Source: Luteibacter aegosomatissinici
Lineage (GTDB): Bacteria; Pseudomonadota; Gammaproteobacteria; Xanthomonadales; Rhodanobacteraceae
Direction: 5' to 3'
Length of the DNA stretch: 64,000 bases
Assembly: GCF_023078495.1 (NCBI RefSeq)
Contig: NZ_CP095742.1
Span: 2,604,001-2,668,000, forward strand
Positions 8,301-17,644 of this stretch are shown in pieces. Both the position numbers and the translations under genes were made by a program. A model generated the notes under the pieces. It made no database searches and was not told the DNA's origin. It saw only the letters and a program-made list of their open reading frames with translations. The number at the start of each line of letters is the position of its first letter. Positions within the stretch are counted from its first letter, which is position 1.

Positions 8301-8432
8301 TTTACGGGCCAGGCCAGGAAGGGTTACGGCGCCAATACGCTCACGCCTTCGGTAGGCGATGCCAACACGCAGACGCCGGAGTTCAAGGCGTTCCTGGTCA
8401 ACGTCGAAAAGACGTCGGCACCCACGGCCTGA
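5361..8432 (+). CDS. fdnG: Formate dehydrogenase-N, major (alpha) subunit, selenoprotein
   Basis: A 1023-residue catalytic subunit of periplasmic formate dehydrogenase, oxidising formate to CO2 with a bis-MGD molybdenum/tungsten centre. The Tat signal TRREFIKL is followed by a hydrophobic stretch. A [4Fe-4S] site follows (CTYCSVACG, with a later cysteine in GTLCPKGSA). The frame contains UGA at 5952-5954 (codon 198) in the context [12 protein letters not shown], the selenocysteine position of FdnG, with a SECIS hairpin behind it. Reading stop-to-stop would falsely give two genes. The start at MALTRREF follows ACGGAG at the end of the riboswitch. fdnH follows after 10 bases. Confidence 0.95.
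5952..5994 (+). promoter_or_regulatory. Selenocysteine UGA codon and SECIS element
   Basis: The UGA at 5952 is followed by a hairpin: GACCGA (5959-5964) pairs with TCGGTC (5989-5994), GG (5966-5967) with CC (5982-5983), and GGCC (5969-5972) with GGCC (5978-5981). Counting the U of UGA as 1, the single-base bulge is U17 and the loop carries G23 and U24, exactly the positions recognised by SelB in the E. coli fdn/fdh SECIS. Confidence 0.92.
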
Positions 8433-8442
8433 GGCGAACGTC

Positions 8443-9360
8443 ATGTCTGACCTGCAATCCCAAGACTACGTCCGCCGCTCCGCGTCCACCATGACGCCAC
8501 CGGCAACGCGCAACGTAGAAGACCAGGTAGCCAAGCTGATCGATGTCAGCCGCTGCATCGGCTGCAAGGCGTGCCAGTCGGCGTGCATGGAATGGAACAA
8601 CCTGCGCCCGGAGATCGGCCATTTCGAGGGCTCGTACGAAAACCCCAATGACCTGGGGCCCAGCGTATGGACCCTGATGAAGTTCGCCGAGCACGAGAAC
8701 GAACAGGGCAACCTGGAATGGCTCATCCGCAAGGATGGCTGCATGCATTGCGAGGATCCCGGCTGCCTGAAGGCGTGCCCTGCCCCCGGCGCCATCGTTC
8801 AGTACGCGAACGGCATCGTCGATTTCATCAGCGACAAATGCATCGGCTGCGGTTATTGCATCAAGGGCTGCCCGTTCAACATCCCGCGGGTCAGCAAGAC
8901 CGACCACAAGTCGTACAAGTGCACGCTGTGTTCCGATCGCGTGGGCGTGGGCCTTGAACCCGCCTGCGTCAAGGCCTGCCCCACGGGCGCCATCATGTTT
9001 GGCTCCAAGGTCGATATGCAGCACCAGGCGGCGGAGCGCATCGTCGACCTCAAGGAGCGGGGCTTCGACAAAGCCGGCCTGTACGATCCGCCGGAAGTGC
9101 AAGGCACGCACGTGATGTATGTGCTGCACCACGCCGACAAGCCGTCGCTGTACTCGGGCCTTCCCGACAAACCGCACATCAGCTACCTCGTGCAGGCCTG
9201 GAAAGGCCTGTACAAGCCGCTGGCCGTCGCGGCCGTCGCCCTGGCAGCGCTCGCCGGCTTCTTCCACTGGATCACGATCGGGCCGAACGATACCACCGAG
9301 GAAGACGAAGCCGAGGCCAACCGCGAAGTCCGCGAGACCGAGGAGGAACAGGTGCCATGA
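8443..9360 (+). CDS. fdnH: Formate dehydrogenase-N iron-sulfur (beta) subunit
   Basis: A 305-residue electron-transfer subunit carrying electrons from FdnG to the membrane subunit. Four ferredoxin-type cysteine clusters are visible: [35 protein letters not shown] and [20 protein letters not shown], matching four [4Fe-4S] centres. A C-terminal transmembrane helix ([20 protein letters not shown]) anchors it, with an acidic tail. Its stop overlaps the start of fdnI (ATGA). The start at MSDLQSQ is the first methionine after fdnG's stop. Confidence 0.95.
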   Translation: MSDLQSQDYVRRSASTMTPPATRNVEDQVAKLIDVSRCIGCKACQSACMEWNNLRPEIGHFEGSYENPNDLGPSVWTLMKFAEHENEQGNLEWLIRKDGCMHCEDPGCLKACPAPGAIVQYANGIVDFISDKCIGCGYCIKGCPFNIPRVSKTDHKSYKCTLCSDRVGVGLEPACVKACPTGAIMFGSKVDMQHQAAERIVDLKERGFDKAGLYDPPEVQGTHVMYVLHHADKPSLYSGLPDKPHISYLVQAWKGLYKPLAVAAVALAALAGFFHWITIGPNDTTEEDEAEANREVRETEEEQVP

Positions 9361-10016
9361 CCCGTCCTGCCAACGCCATCACGCGCTACAGCGTAGGGAA
9401 CCGAATCAACCACTGGATTAACGCGATCCTGTTCGTGATGCTGGTCATCTCCGGCCTGTCCATGTTCCATCCCATCCTGTTCTGGCTGTCCGGCCTGTTC
9501 GGTGGTGGGCAGTGGACGCGCGCGGCGCACCCCTGGTTCGGGGTTTGCATGGTGGTCAGCTGGATCGGCATGTTCATCCAGTTCTGGCGGCACAACCTGC
9601 CCAACCGCGATGACGTCGCCTGGTCCAAGGCGATAATGCATGTGGTCGCCAACGACGACGAAGAGGTACCGCCGATCGGCCGCAACAACGCCGGCCAGAA
9701 GCTGGTGTTCTGGTCCATGGCGCTGCTGATCCCGATCCTGTTCATCACGGGGTTGTTGATCTGGGAGGTCTATTTCGGCAAATCCACGTCGATCGAAACC
9801 CAGCGCGTCGCCGTGCTGATCCACAGTCTTTGCGCGTTCGCCGCCATCCTGGTCCTCGTCACGCATATCTACGCAGGCATCTGGATCCGCCACTCCGTGC
9901 GCAGCATGACCCAGGGCTGGGTCACCCCCGGCTGGGCCTGGCACCACCACCGCAAGTGGTTCCGCCAGGTCATCGGCTATCGTCGCGGTAACGATTCACC
10001 TGGAAAGCATTCGTGA
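9357..10016 (+). CDS. fdnI: Formate dehydrogenase-N cytochrome b556 (gamma) subunit
   Basis: A 219-residue inner-membrane diheme cytochrome b that passes electrons from formate to the quinone pool. It has four transmembrane segments and candidate haem ligand histidines in the usual places: NHWIN in helix 1, HPWFG before helix 2, HSLCAF in helix 3 and THIYAG in helix 4. It overlaps fdnH by four bases and fdhE by four bases, indicating tight translational coupling in the fdnGHI-fdhE operon. Confidence 0.93.
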   Translation: MTRPANAITRYSVGNRINHWINAILFVMLVISGLSMFHPILFWLSGLFGGGQWTRAAHPWFGVCMVVSWIGMFIQFWRHNLPNRDDVAWSKAIMHVVANDDEEVPPIGRNNAGQKLVFWSMALLIPILFITGLLIWEVYFGKSTSIETQRVAVLIHSLCAFAAILVLVTHIYAGIWIRHSVRSMTQGWVTPGWAWHHHRKWFRQVIGYRRGNDSPGKHS

Positions 10017-10960
10017 AGCAAGCCGAGTTACCTCCGAACGCGAAATGGAGCGGCCCGTCCCATGCGGGCGTCAAGGCACCCGAGCCGATCGTGGTGCCCC
10101 TCCGGGCAACGCGATTCCTGGCGACCGCCACACGGTTGGACAAACTCGCCGATGGCCATCCGCTCGACGAATGGCTGCGCTTCATGGCGGCCGTCGCGCG
10201 GGCGCAGCACGCCGTCGCCACCACGCTGGCTCCCTCGGGGTCACTAGCCGCCCAGGAGGTGGCCCGCCTTGTCGAGGCTCGCCTGCCGCCGCTGGCGGCC
10301 GACGGGCACCCGCGCGATGCGGCATGGCGCGAAGGCCTGCGCCTCTTACTTGCCGAGATCGAATCCGCCCCCCTCCCGCCTGCCGCCCTCGAAGCCATTG
10401 AGCAACTGCGGGCGATGGATGACGCGCACCTGGAACGGCTGGCGGACCAGTTCCTGCGCGGCCGGGTGAGCGCGGAGGAGACGGCCGCCGCGGTGTACGT
10501 TGCCGGCGCCCTGCAGGTCTATTTCACGGTTTCAGCCGCGCGCCTGTCCGCGAACGACCTTCGCCTGCTGGAAGAGCGCAGCCTCTGCCCGTGCTGCGGC
10601 TCGCCCAGCGTCGCCGGGATGGTCACCGCCAGCGGCCTCACACCCGGATCGCGCTACCTGCATTGCTCGCTGTGCGCCACGGCGTGGAACCACGTCCGCG
10701 CCACCTGCATCACCTGCGGCGGCACCCGCAAGCTGCAAGTCCAGGCGATCGAGGGCGACGGCGGTCTGATCAAGGCCGAAACCTGTGGCGAGTGCCATAC
10801 CTACAGCAAGCTCATCTACCAGGTGCAGGACATGCAGGCCGATCCCGTGGCGGACGACCTGGCGTCCCTCGGCCTGGACCTGTTGGTAGCCGAGGCCGGC
10901 TTCGCTCGTCACGCACCCAATCCGTTCCTCCTGGTGGGCGAAAGCACCGATATCGACTAG
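10013..10960 (+). CDS. fdhE: Formate dehydrogenase accessory protein FdhE
   Basis: A 315-residue cytoplasmic maturation factor for membrane formate dehydrogenases, thought to act on the metal centre of the catalytic subunit. The GTG start overlaps fdnI's stop. The N-terminal two thirds are alpha-helical. The C-terminal third has four CxxC pairs (CPCC, CSLC, CITC, CGEC) that form the rubredoxin-like iron-binding domain of the family. Its position directly behind fdnI supports the assignment. The gap to selA is only 33 bases. Confidence 0.93.
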   Translation: MKQAELPPNAKWSGPSHAGVKAPEPIVVPLRATRFLATATRLDKLADGHPLDEWLRFMAAVARAQHAVATTLAPSGSLAAQEVARLVEARLPPLAADGHPRDAAWREGLRLLLAEIESAPLPPAALEAIEQLRAMDDAHLERLADQFLRGRVSAEETAAAVYVAGALQVYFTVSAARLSANDLRLLEERSLCPCCGSPSVAGMVTASGLTPGSRYLHCSLCATAWNHVRATCITCGGTRKLQVQAIEGDGGLIKAETCGECHTYSKLIYQVQDMQADPVADDLASLGLDLLVAEAGFARHAPNPFLLVGESTDID

Positions 10961-10993
10961 CCAGCCTCCGCGCGATAGGGCTAGGCTGCGCGC

Positions 10994-12397
10994 ATGGATA
11001 TGGCAGATTCCGCAGCGAGCCCCATGCGCCACCTACCCGCCGTGGCGGCCGTGTTGGCAGCGGCACAGACCGCGCCGTTGCTCCAGGTACACGGCCGCGC
11101 GGCCACCACCGGCGCTATTCGCAGCGCCCTGGCCGACGCCCGGGCCGAGCTCGGGGCCGGCAGCGGGGCCGTCCCGAGCATGGATGCGCTGATCGAAAGC
11201 GCACGTGCACACCTCGAGAACCAGCCGGCCCGGCTACGCCCGCTGTTCAACCTGACCGGCACCGTATTGCACACCAACCTCGGTCGCGCCTTGCTGGCGG
11301 AGGCCGCCATCGAAGCGGCGACCGAAGCGATGCGCCATCCCGTCGCACTCGAGTACGACCTGGATGAAGGCGGACGGGGTGAGCGTGACGATCACGTTCG
11401 GGAGCTACTGCGGGCGCTAACCGGCGCGGAAGACGCCACGATCGTGAACAACAATGCGGCCGCCGTGCTGCTTTGCCTGAACACGTTTGCCCTTGGTCGC
11501 GGGGCTATCGTTTCGCGCGGTGAGCTCATCGAGATCGGGGGCGCGTTCCGCATGCCCGACATCATGGCGCGCGCAGGTGCCGAGATGCGTGAGGTGGGCA
11601 CCACCAACCGCACGCACCTCACCGACTACCGCAACGCCATCGATGAGCGCACCGGGCTCATCCTCAAGGTGCACACCTCGAACTACCGCATCCAGGGATT
11701 CACGGCGGAGGTAAGTGCGCGCGATCTCGCCGCCATGGCAGGTGCCGCCGGCATTCCCCTGCTGAACGACCTTGGTTCCGGCAGCCTGGTGGATTTGTCC
11801 GCCTACGGCCTCGCCCGCGAGGCCACCGTACGCCAGGCCGTGGATGAAGGCGCGCACCTGGTAACGTTTTCGGGCGACAAGCTGCTCGGCGGCCCGCAAG
11901 CCGGGTTCATCGTCGGCAGCCGGGACGCGATCGCGGCGATCAATCAAAACCCGCTGAAGCGCGCACTACGCGTCGACAAGATCCGCCTTGCGGCCATCGA
12001 GGCCACGCTTCGCCTCTACCGCGACCCGGATCGCCTTGCCGAACGGCTGCCGACGCTACGTTTCCTGGCCCGGTCGCAAGATGCCATCGCCGCACAGGGC
12101 GCCCGGTTACGCGACCCCGTCGCGGCGTGCCTGGGCGATGACTTCCAGGTGGACGTGGGCCCGTGCCATAGCCAGGTGGGTTCGGGCGCACTCCCGCTCG
12201 ATACCCTCCCCAGCGCCGCACTACAGGTTCGCGCGAAAGGCAGCCAACGCTCCCTCGAGGATCTTTCGGCGGCCTTGCGTGCGCTGCCGCGCCCCGTGAT
12301 CGGCCGGATCACGGACGGCGCGTTGCAATTCGACCTGCGCTGCCTGGCGGAAACAGATGAAGCCCTCTTCCTGGCGAACTTCGCCGGGCGCGCATGA
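10994..12397 (+). CDS. selA: L-seryl-tRNA(Sec) selenium transferase SelA
   Basis: A 467-residue PLP-dependent enzyme that converts seryl-tRNA(Sec) to selenocysteyl-tRNA(Sec) using selenophosphate. It contains the family motifs [39 protein letters not shown] and the PLP lysine in [14 protein letters not shown] (around residue 295). The length matches E. coli SelA (463 residues). The stop overlaps the selB start (ATGA). A second ATG two codons downstream could be the start; the ribosome site is weak. Confidence 0.95.
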   Translation: MDMADSAASPMRHLPAVAAVLAAAQTAPLLQVHGRAATTGAIRSALADARAELGAGSGAVPSMDALIESARAHLENQPARLRPLFNLTGTVLHTNLGRALLAEAAIEAATEAMRHPVALEYDLDEGGRGERDDHVRELLRALTGAEDATIVNNNAAAVLLCLNTFALGRGAIVSRGELIEIGGAFRMPDIMARAGAEMREVGTTNRTHLTDYRNAIDERTGLILKVHTSNYRIQGFTAEVSARDLAAMAGAAGIPLLNDLGSGSLVDLSAYGLAREATVRQAVDEGAHLVTFSGDKLLGGPQAGFIVGSRDAIAAINQNPLKRALRVDKIRLAAIEATLRLYRDPDRLAERLPTLRFLARSQDAIAAQGARLRDPVAACLGDDFQVDVGPCHSQVGSGALPLDTLPSAALQVRAKGSQRSLEDLSAALRALPRPVIGRITDGALQFDLRCLAETDEALFLANFAGRA

Positions 12398-14331
12398 TCG
12401 TCGGCACCGCTGGCCACATCGATCACGGCAAGACGTCGCTGGTCCGCGCCCTCACAGGCGTGGAAGGTGATCGGCTGAAGGAAGAAAAGGCCAGGGGCAT
12501 CACGATCGACCTTGGGTTTGCCTACCTCCCCCTGCCCGACGGCCCCACCATCGGCTTCATTGATGTCCCAGGCCACGAAAAATTCGTTCGCACCATGGTC
12601 GCTGGATCCACCGGCATCGACATGGCGCTGCTGGTCGTGGCGGCGGATGACGGTGTGATGCCGCAGACCGTCGAGCACCTGGCCATCCTCGATCTGCTGG
12701 GTATTCGCCACGGCGTCGTCGCCCTGACCAAGATGGACCTTGTCTCGCCCGAGCGACTCGCCGAGGTGACCGCCGGCATTCGCACGGCACTGAACCCGAC
12801 ATGCCTCGCCCACGTCGACATCATCCCCGTCTCGGTCGCAACCGGCGATGGCGTCGATACCCTGAGGGAGCGCCTGTCGGCGGAGGCGTGGTCACGCCAG
12901 GTCCATCACGATGACGCCCGCTTTCGCCTCGCTATCGATCGCGTGTTCACCCTGACGGGCATCGGGGTGGTCGTGACGGGCACCGTGCTCTCCGGTGCTG
13001 TCCAGTTGAAGGATGCCGTGATGATCAGCCCCCAGGGCCTCGCGGCGCGCGTGCGTTCGATACATGCGCAGAACCAGGAAGCCGACGAAGGTTGCGCCGG
13101 CGATCGCGTCGCATTGAACCTCGCCGGCCCTGATATCAGCAAGGACGCCATCCACCGCGGCGATATGGTTCTCGATCCGTTCCTGCATGCGCCGACGGAC
13201 CGTATCGATGCGCGGCTGCGGCTGTTGCCCGGCGAGCCGCGGCCCATCACCTCGTGGTTCCCCGCGCGACTGCATCACGGCTCCGTGGAAACCGGTGTGC
13301 GCATCGTGCTTCTGGAAGGTGACGCATTGCGCCCGGGCGACGCCGCGGACGTGCAGCTGGTTCTGGATCACCCGATCGCCGCGGCGTCGCTGGATCGCTT
13401 CGTGCTGCGCGACACCACCGCCCAGCGCACCATCGGCGGCGGGTTCTTCATGGACCTGCGTGCCCCGGCCCGGCAACGGCGCACGCCCGCCAGGATGGCC
13501 GAACGAGCCGCGTGGGCAGACCCCGATGCCCGGGCCGCGCTCGCCCGACTCATGGAGGCGCCCCCGCACGCCCGCCGGCTCTCCGCGTTCGCGCGCGACC
13601 GGGCGCTTTCCAGCGATACGCTGGACGTGATCATCCGTAGCCTCTTACCTGTGATCCTTGGCGCCGGCGACGAACAGATCGCCTTGAACGCCACCCAGTG
13701 GCAGCGGGTCATCGACACGGTGGTGGCGCGTCTGGCCCTGTTTCACACCGAGCATCCCGACCTGCAGGGCATGCCGCGCGAAACGCTGCGCCGGGCGACC
13801 GAACCGCGACTGGCCGCGCCCGCGTTTACCCAGGCCCTCCTACATGCCGATCTCCGCACGCATGTCGCGCGCGATGGCGCCTTTGTCCGCCTGGCCAGCC
13901 ATGTGCCCGTGGCCAGCGCAGCCGACGAAGCCGCGTGGCAGGCGATCGCCCCACTGCTCGGTGGCGAGACGCGCTTCCGTCCGCCGCGTGTTCGCGATAT
14001 CGCCGCGATGCTCGGGCGCCCGGAAGCCGACATCAGGCAACGCATGAAATCGGCCGCTCGTCGCGGCCTTGCTGATGAAATCGCCCACGATCACTTCTTC
14101 CTTCGTGACGTCGTGCACGAGATGGTGCAGATAGCGGTGGACGTCGCAGCCCATGCGCCGGATGGACGCTTCACCGCCGCGCAGTTCCGTGATCGCCTCG
14201 ACAATGGGCGAAAGGTGGCAATCCAGATCCTGGAGTTCTTCGACAGGCAGGGTGTTATGCTGAACCGCGGCACGGTGCGCAGCATCCGCGCCGATTACAC
14301 GGACCTGTTCGCGCCCACTGCGCGGTTATAG
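12394..14331 (+). CDS. selB: Selenocysteine-specific elongation factor SelB
   Basis: A 645-residue GTPase that delivers Sec-tRNA(Sec) to UGA codons followed by a SECIS hairpin. G motifs are GHIDHGKT (residues 7-14), DVPGHEKF and TKMD. EF-Tu-like domains 2-3 follow, and the C-terminal part (about 380-645) has the winged-helix repeats that bind SECIS RNA, including [20 protein letters not shown] and the last winged helix. Its first nucleotides overlap selA, and it ends eight bases before the tRNA(Sec) gene, so selA, selB and selC are probably one transcript. Confidence 0.95.
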   Translation: MIVGTAGHIDHGKTSLVRALTGVEGDRLKEEKARGITIDLGFAYLPLPDGPTIGFIDVPGHEKFVRTMVAGSTGIDMALLVVAADDGVMPQTVEHLAILDLLGIRHGVVALTKMDLVSPERLAEVTAGIRTALNPTCLAHVDIIPVSVATGDGVDTLRERLSAEAWSRQVHHDDARFRLAIDRVFTLTGIGVVVTGTVLSGAVQLKDAVMISPQGLAARVRSIHAQNQEADEGCAGDRVALNLAGPDISKDAIHRGDMVLDPFLHAPTDRIDARLRLLPGEPRPITSWFPARLHHGSVETGVRIVLLEGDALRPGDAADVQLVLDHPIAAASLDRFVLRDTTAQRTIGGGFFMDLRAPARQRRTPARMAERAAWADPDARAALARLMEAPPHARRLSAFARDRALSSDTLDVIIRSLLPVILGAGDEQIALNATQWQRVIDTVVARLALFHTEHPDLQGMPRETLRRATEPRLAAPAFTQALLHADLRTHVARDGAFVRLASHVPVASAADEAAWQAIAPLLGGETRFRPPRVRDIAAMLGRPEADIRQRMKSAARRGLADEIAHDHFFLRDVVHEMVQIAVDVAAHAPDGRFTAAQFRDRLDNGRKVAIQILEFFDRQGVMLNRGTVRSIRADYTDLFAPTARL

Positions 14332-14339
14332 GCCGCGAT

Positions 14340-14435
14340 GGAAGAGCAACGTCCCCGGTGGGGCGTCCGGACTTCAAATCCGGGTGAGGCAGCCAGACTG
14401 TTTCGGGTGGGTTCGACTCCCATGCTCTTCCGCCA
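14340..14435 (+). tRNA. selC: tRNA-Sec (anticodon UCA)
   Basis: The acceptor arms GGAAGAGC (14340-14347) and GCTCTTCC (14424-14431) give the eight-base-pair stem unique to bacterial tRNA-Sec. The anticodon loop CTTCAAA carries UCA at 14374-14376. There is a long variable arm, a T arm with GGTTCGACTCCC, discriminator G and an encoded CCA. The 96-nucleotide length fits selC. Confidence 0.97.
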
Positions 14436-14445
14436 TTCCCGCAAG

Positions 14446-15486
14446 TCAGGCGACATCGATGCCCGCGGCGCCCTCTACGACGGTGCCGATGATGCTTGCC
14501 AGCGGGTAGCCCGCCAACTTGATCGCGTCCAGTATCGTATCCGCACGGGCAGCTGCACAGGCCACGAGCAAACCACCCGATGTCTGCGGATCGGTGAGCA
14601 GATCGCGGCGCCACGCTGGCAACGCCGGCGACAAGGCGACGCCATCGCCATAGCTAGCCCAGTTTCGCTTGGACGCACCCGTGATATACCCCGCCCCAAC
14701 CAGGGCTTCCGCTTGGGTTAACAACGGCACGCGACTGTCGTCGATGCGCAGGCGCACGCCGCCCGCGCGCGCCATTTCCATGGCATGGCCGAGCAAGCCG
14801 AACCCCGTCACGTCGGTGATCGCGTGCACGTCCGCATCCTGCGCCAGGACGTGGCCCACCCGGTTCAGGAGCGTGGTCGAGGCGATCATCTCGTCGTAAG
14901 CCTCCCGCGACAACGCCTGCTTCTTGAACGCCGCCGAGTAAATGCCGACGCCCAGACCCTTGGTAAGGATCAGTACGTCACCCACCCTCGCACTCGCGTT
15001 GCGACGAACCTCTGCTGGCTTGCACACGCCGATCGCAGCCAGGCCATAAATGGGCTCGGCTGAATCGATGGAGTGGCCGCCAGCAACCGGAATGCCCGCC
15101 TCGGCGCAGATCGACTCGCCGCCCGCAAGGATCGCGCGCACCGACGCCGGATCCAGCTTGCCAAGGGGCATGCCCAGGATGGCGAGGGCCATGATCGGCT
15201 TGCCACCCATGGCATAGACATCCGAGAGCGCGTTGGCCGCGGCGATGCGCCCGAAATCGTACGGGTCATCGACCACCGGCATGAAGAAATCCGTCGTGGC
15301 GATGACGCAGGTGTTCTCGTCGACCTGCCATACCGCTGCGTCATCGCTGGCTTCGTTGCCCACCAGCAGTTGGGCGAAAGGCATGCCCGGCGCCTTGTTC
15401 GCCAACAATTCCTGGAGCACCGAAGGGGCCAGCTTGCAGCCACAACCGCCACCGTGGGCAAGTTCCGTCAAACGAACGGGATTCAT
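14446..15486 (-). CDS. selD: Selenide, water dikinase (selenophosphate synthetase) SelD
   Basis: A 346-residue enzyme making selenophosphate from selenide and ATP, the selenium donor for SelA. The N-terminal [11 protein letters not shown] carries the catalytic cysteine and lysine (cysteine form, not selenocysteine). [19 protein letters not shown] and [11 protein letters not shown] are conserved ATP/metal motifs. The start at [10 protein letters not shown] matches the E. coli length; MDLPMN four codons upstream is an alternative. It converges on selC, ending 10 bases from the tRNA with no visible terminator between them. Confidence 0.94.
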   Translation of the reverse strand: MNPVRLTELAHGGGCGCKLAPSVLQELLANKAPGMPFAQLLVGNEASDDAAVWQVDENTCVIATTDFFMPVVDDPYDFGRIAAANALSDVYAMGGKPIMALAILGMPLGKLDPASVRAILAGGESICAEAGIPVAGGHSIDSAEPIYGLAAIGVCKPAEVRRNASARVGDVLILTKGLGVGIYSAAFKKQALSREAYDEMIASTTLLNRVGHVLAQDADVHAITDVTGFGLLGHAMEMARAGGVRLRIDDSRVPLLTQAEALVGAGYITGASKRNWASYGDGVALSPALPAWRRDLLTDPQTSGGLLVACAAARADTILDAIKLAGYPLASIIGTVVEGAAGIDVA

Positions 15487-15569
15487 GGGCAAATCCATAC
15501 AAATGCGCGATAGCGCGGTCGGCCGAATGTGGTGCAGGATAGCCCACGTCCGATCCATAGGGGAAAGCC

Positions 15570-16625
15570 ATGAACGTCGCGGCGCACAGGGGCAGCGGTA
15601 TCCGCTGGGCACTCTTTGCCCTCCTTGTCGTGGCCGGACTCTTCTACGTGAAGTGGTACCCCTATTACGGCCGCGCGTTCGATGCGGCGGAAAATCACTC
15701 GATTGGTCACTCGATCCTCATGGGGGATGCCGCGGCGGCGCCTGCTCCCTCATGGGGCGCTGCCGTCGACTATGCGCTCGCCTATGGCAAGGCGATCTGG
15801 AAAGCCATGGTGCTGGGCCTGTTACTGGGTTCGGCCGTGCAAGCCCTTTTGCCGGCGAACGCCATCCGGCGCCTTCTCGGCACCACGGCCTTCGGCAGCA
15901 CGCTGGCGGGTGGCCTGCTGGGCGTTCCCGGCATGATGTGCACCTGCTGCGCTGCGCCTGTCGTGGCCGGCTTGCGCAAGCAACAGGCCGCTCCCGGGGC
16001 ATCGGTCGCGTTCTGGCTGAGCAATACGATGCTCAATCCCGCCACCCTTATCTTCACTGGCTTCGTCCTGGGCTGGCACTGGGTCGGGCTGCGCATCGCC
16101 CTGGCCATCCCCATGGTGTTCGGATTGGGGTGGCTGGCGAACCGCATGGTTGGCGCCTCCACGCCCGTTACGACGAACATCCACGTGGAAGCCGAAGCAC
16201 ACACGGCCATGGAGATCGCTCGCCGCTGGCTCGAAATCTTCGTGCGGATGACGGTGCGGCTCATTCCCGAGTACATCGTTATCGTGCTCGCCCTGGGCGC
16301 AGCGCGTGCGTGGCTGTTCCCGCACATCGGGCCGGACATCGGCAACCAGTGGTACTGGATCGCGGGCCTCGCCGTGGCAGGCATGCTTTTCGTGATTCCT
16401 ACGGCCGGCGAGGTGCCCATTGTCCAGGCCATGCTCACACTGGGCATTGGCGTGGGACCCGCGGCCGCCCTTCTCATGACCTTGCCGCCCGTGAGCCTGC
16501 CTTCCCTCGCCATGCTGGGTCGCTCACTACCGCTGCGCGTACTCGTCGCGCTGGCGGCTTGCGTGGTCGCCTTTGGCATCCTTGCTGGATACCTGGCCTT
16601 CGCTATCGGGCTTCACCAGGGCTAG
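15570..16625 (+). CDS. PF03773-type (ArsP/DUF318) permease
   Basis: A 351-residue polytopic membrane protein with about eight to nine transmembrane segments in two related halves. The first half has [21 protein letters not shown], with a CTCC motif at the conserved membrane-embedded position of this permease family; the second has [15 protein letters not shown]. ArsP members export trivalent organoarsenicals; most others are uncharacterised. The gene diverges from selD across a gap of about 83 bases, so they probably share a control region. A role in moving a selenium compound is a guess from location only. Confidence 0.75.
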   Translation: MNVAAHRGSGIRWALFALLVVAGLFYVKWYPYYGRAFDAAENHSIGHSILMGDAAAAPAPSWGAAVDYALAYGKAIWKAMVLGLLLGSAVQALLPANAIRRLLGTTAFGSTLAGGLLGVPGMMCTCCAAPVVAGLRKQQAAPGASVAFWLSNTMLNPATLIFTGFVLGWHWVGLRIALAIPMVFGLGWLANRMVGASTPVTTNIHVEAEAHTAMEIARRWLEIFVRMTVRLIPEYIVIVLALGAARAWLFPHIGPDIGNQWYWIAGLAVAGMLFVIPTAGEVPIVQAMLTLGIGVGPAAALLMTLPPVSLPSLAMLGRSLPLRVLVALAACVVAFGILAGYLAFAIGLHQG

Positions 16626-16635
16626 CACCTCTAAA

Positions 16636-16920
16636 CTAGCCGACCTCGGCGCCGGACTCGACGTCTCGAGCGAGCCACACCGCCGACTCAGCGTCGCTGG
16701 GATAGTGATACCAGTCACGCAATGGTGTCGCCTTGTTGCACGCGTAGCAGGCCGTCATGCGCCACAAGTGACCACAGCCAGGGCAACAGCCGGCCGTCCA
16801 GAAAACGTTCCAGCGCGTCATGCACCCCGCACCGGGTTCATCGGGCGCGCAGATCCAGCGGGAATCCGCCTTCGGTTCCCACCCACAGAGCGGGCAATGG
16901 ATGTGGGGCTCACGCTGCAT
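16636..16920 (-). CDS. Small zinc-ribbon protein
   Basis: A 94-residue cytoplasmic protein with several CxxC-type pairs: CPLCG, CCPGCGHLW and CYACNK, plus a cysteine in RWICAPDEPGAGC. These could hold two zinc ions. The C-terminal half ends in an acidic stretch. It is convergent with the permease, ending about 10 bases beyond it. The start at MQREPHIHCPLC directly precedes the first metal-binding pair; upstream codons look non-coding. I do not recognise a named family beyond a generic zinc ribbon. Confidence 0.65.
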   Translation of the reverse strand: MQREPHIHCPLCGWEPKADSRWICAPDEPGAGCMTRWNVFWTAGCCPGCGHLWRMTACYACNKATPLRDWYHYPSDAESAVWLARDVESGAEVG

Positions 16921-17025
16921 GGCGTACGGTCCACCCCGTAGGGGCTGGATGCGATTTGACAAGCCTACTCCGCCATTCCCTGCTAAACCACGCGCTTCCC
17001 AATGGCCAAACCACGGAGACACACC

Positions 17026-17412
17026 ATGTCCAGCAACCCTCTCGACCCCGCCTTCATCGCACGGCAGAAAGAGCGCCTGCTCGAACTTCGCCGCCAGCTG
17101 GTATCCGTCGGCAACGCCGCCGGTTCGGATGAGCAGGCCTGGCAGGCCTCGGCCGGCGGGGAACCCCAGGATGAGGGCGATGACGGCAACCGGTTCGCCC
17201 AGCAGGAAAACGATGAGGCCGTGCTCGCCCACAGCGAAGGCCGGCTCGACGCCATCGATCGCGCCCTGGAGAAGATCGCCGAGGGCACCTACGGCTTCTC
17301 CGACGAAAGCGATGAACCGATCCCCCGGGCACGCCTGGAGGCGGTGCCGGAATCCATTCTTACCGTCGAAGAATCCGAGATTCGCGAGCGCAACGCTCGC
17401 CGCGGCCTCTAA
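17026..17412 (+). CDS. TraR/DksA-family protein lacking zinc cysteines
   Basis: A 128-residue protein with the DksA/TraR layout: an N-terminal coiled-coil hairpin (ARQKERLLELRRQLVSVG, RLDAIDRALEKIAEGTYGF) and a degenerate C-terminal zinc-finger region (DESDEPIPRARLEAVPESIL). The four cysteines expected around GTYG and the C-terminal helix are replaced by F, S and E, so no zinc is bound. DksA-like proteins bind the RNA polymerase secondary channel; Cys-less versions exist and can stay active. The start follows GGAG at 17014-17017. A hairpin without a T run follows at 17435. Confidence 0.75.
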   Translation: MSSNPLDPAFIARQKERLLELRRQLVSVGNAAGSDEQAWQASAGGEPQDEGDDGNRFAQQENDEAVLAHSEGRLDAIDRALEKIAEGTYGFSDESDEPIPRARLEAVPESILTVEESEIRERNARRGL

Positions 17413-17434
17413 GCCGCCCGCAACCAACCCCCAA

Positions 17435-17459
17435 CCATAGGCCCATTCGCGGCCTATGG
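17435..17459 (+). terminator. Probable transcription-end hairpin
   Basis: CCATAGGCC (17435-17443) and GGCCTATGG (17451-17459) form a perfect nine-base-pair stem with a seven-base loop just after the DksA-like gene. The downstream T tract is short, so termination may be partial. Confidence 0.5.
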
Positions 17460-17644
17460 GAACCCCTTTGAGCCACGCAGTGTTCGTCACGGGAAACGCT
17501 ATGTTTCCATCGTGACGGACGCTTCACGTTTGCACGTCTAGACATATAGACGTCTATTCGATATTCCTTGTCTGCGCTACCGCATCGCAACATCGCCGAT
17601 GCCCGCCTTTGCGCCTCACTCCGGATATCCAAGGGGAAGCTCTT

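Noticed and set aside
5265-8432. Two adjacent formate dehydrogenase genes split by a stop
   Set aside because: The stop is a UGA at the selenocysteine position with an exact SECIS hairpin and the same frame on both sides, so it is one gene.
7014-8444. A 476-codon open frame antisense to fdnG
   Set aside because: It is the complement of a strongly coding gene in GC-rich DNA, has Arg/Leu/Val-rich composition, and matches no family.
14338-14721. A 127-codon frame across tRNA-Sec
   Set aside because: It overlaps the tRNA and runs antisense to selD.
15233-16639. A 468-codon plus-strand frame over selD and the permease
   Set aside because: It is out of frame with both real genes; its content is Arg/Gly/His-rich shadow sequence.
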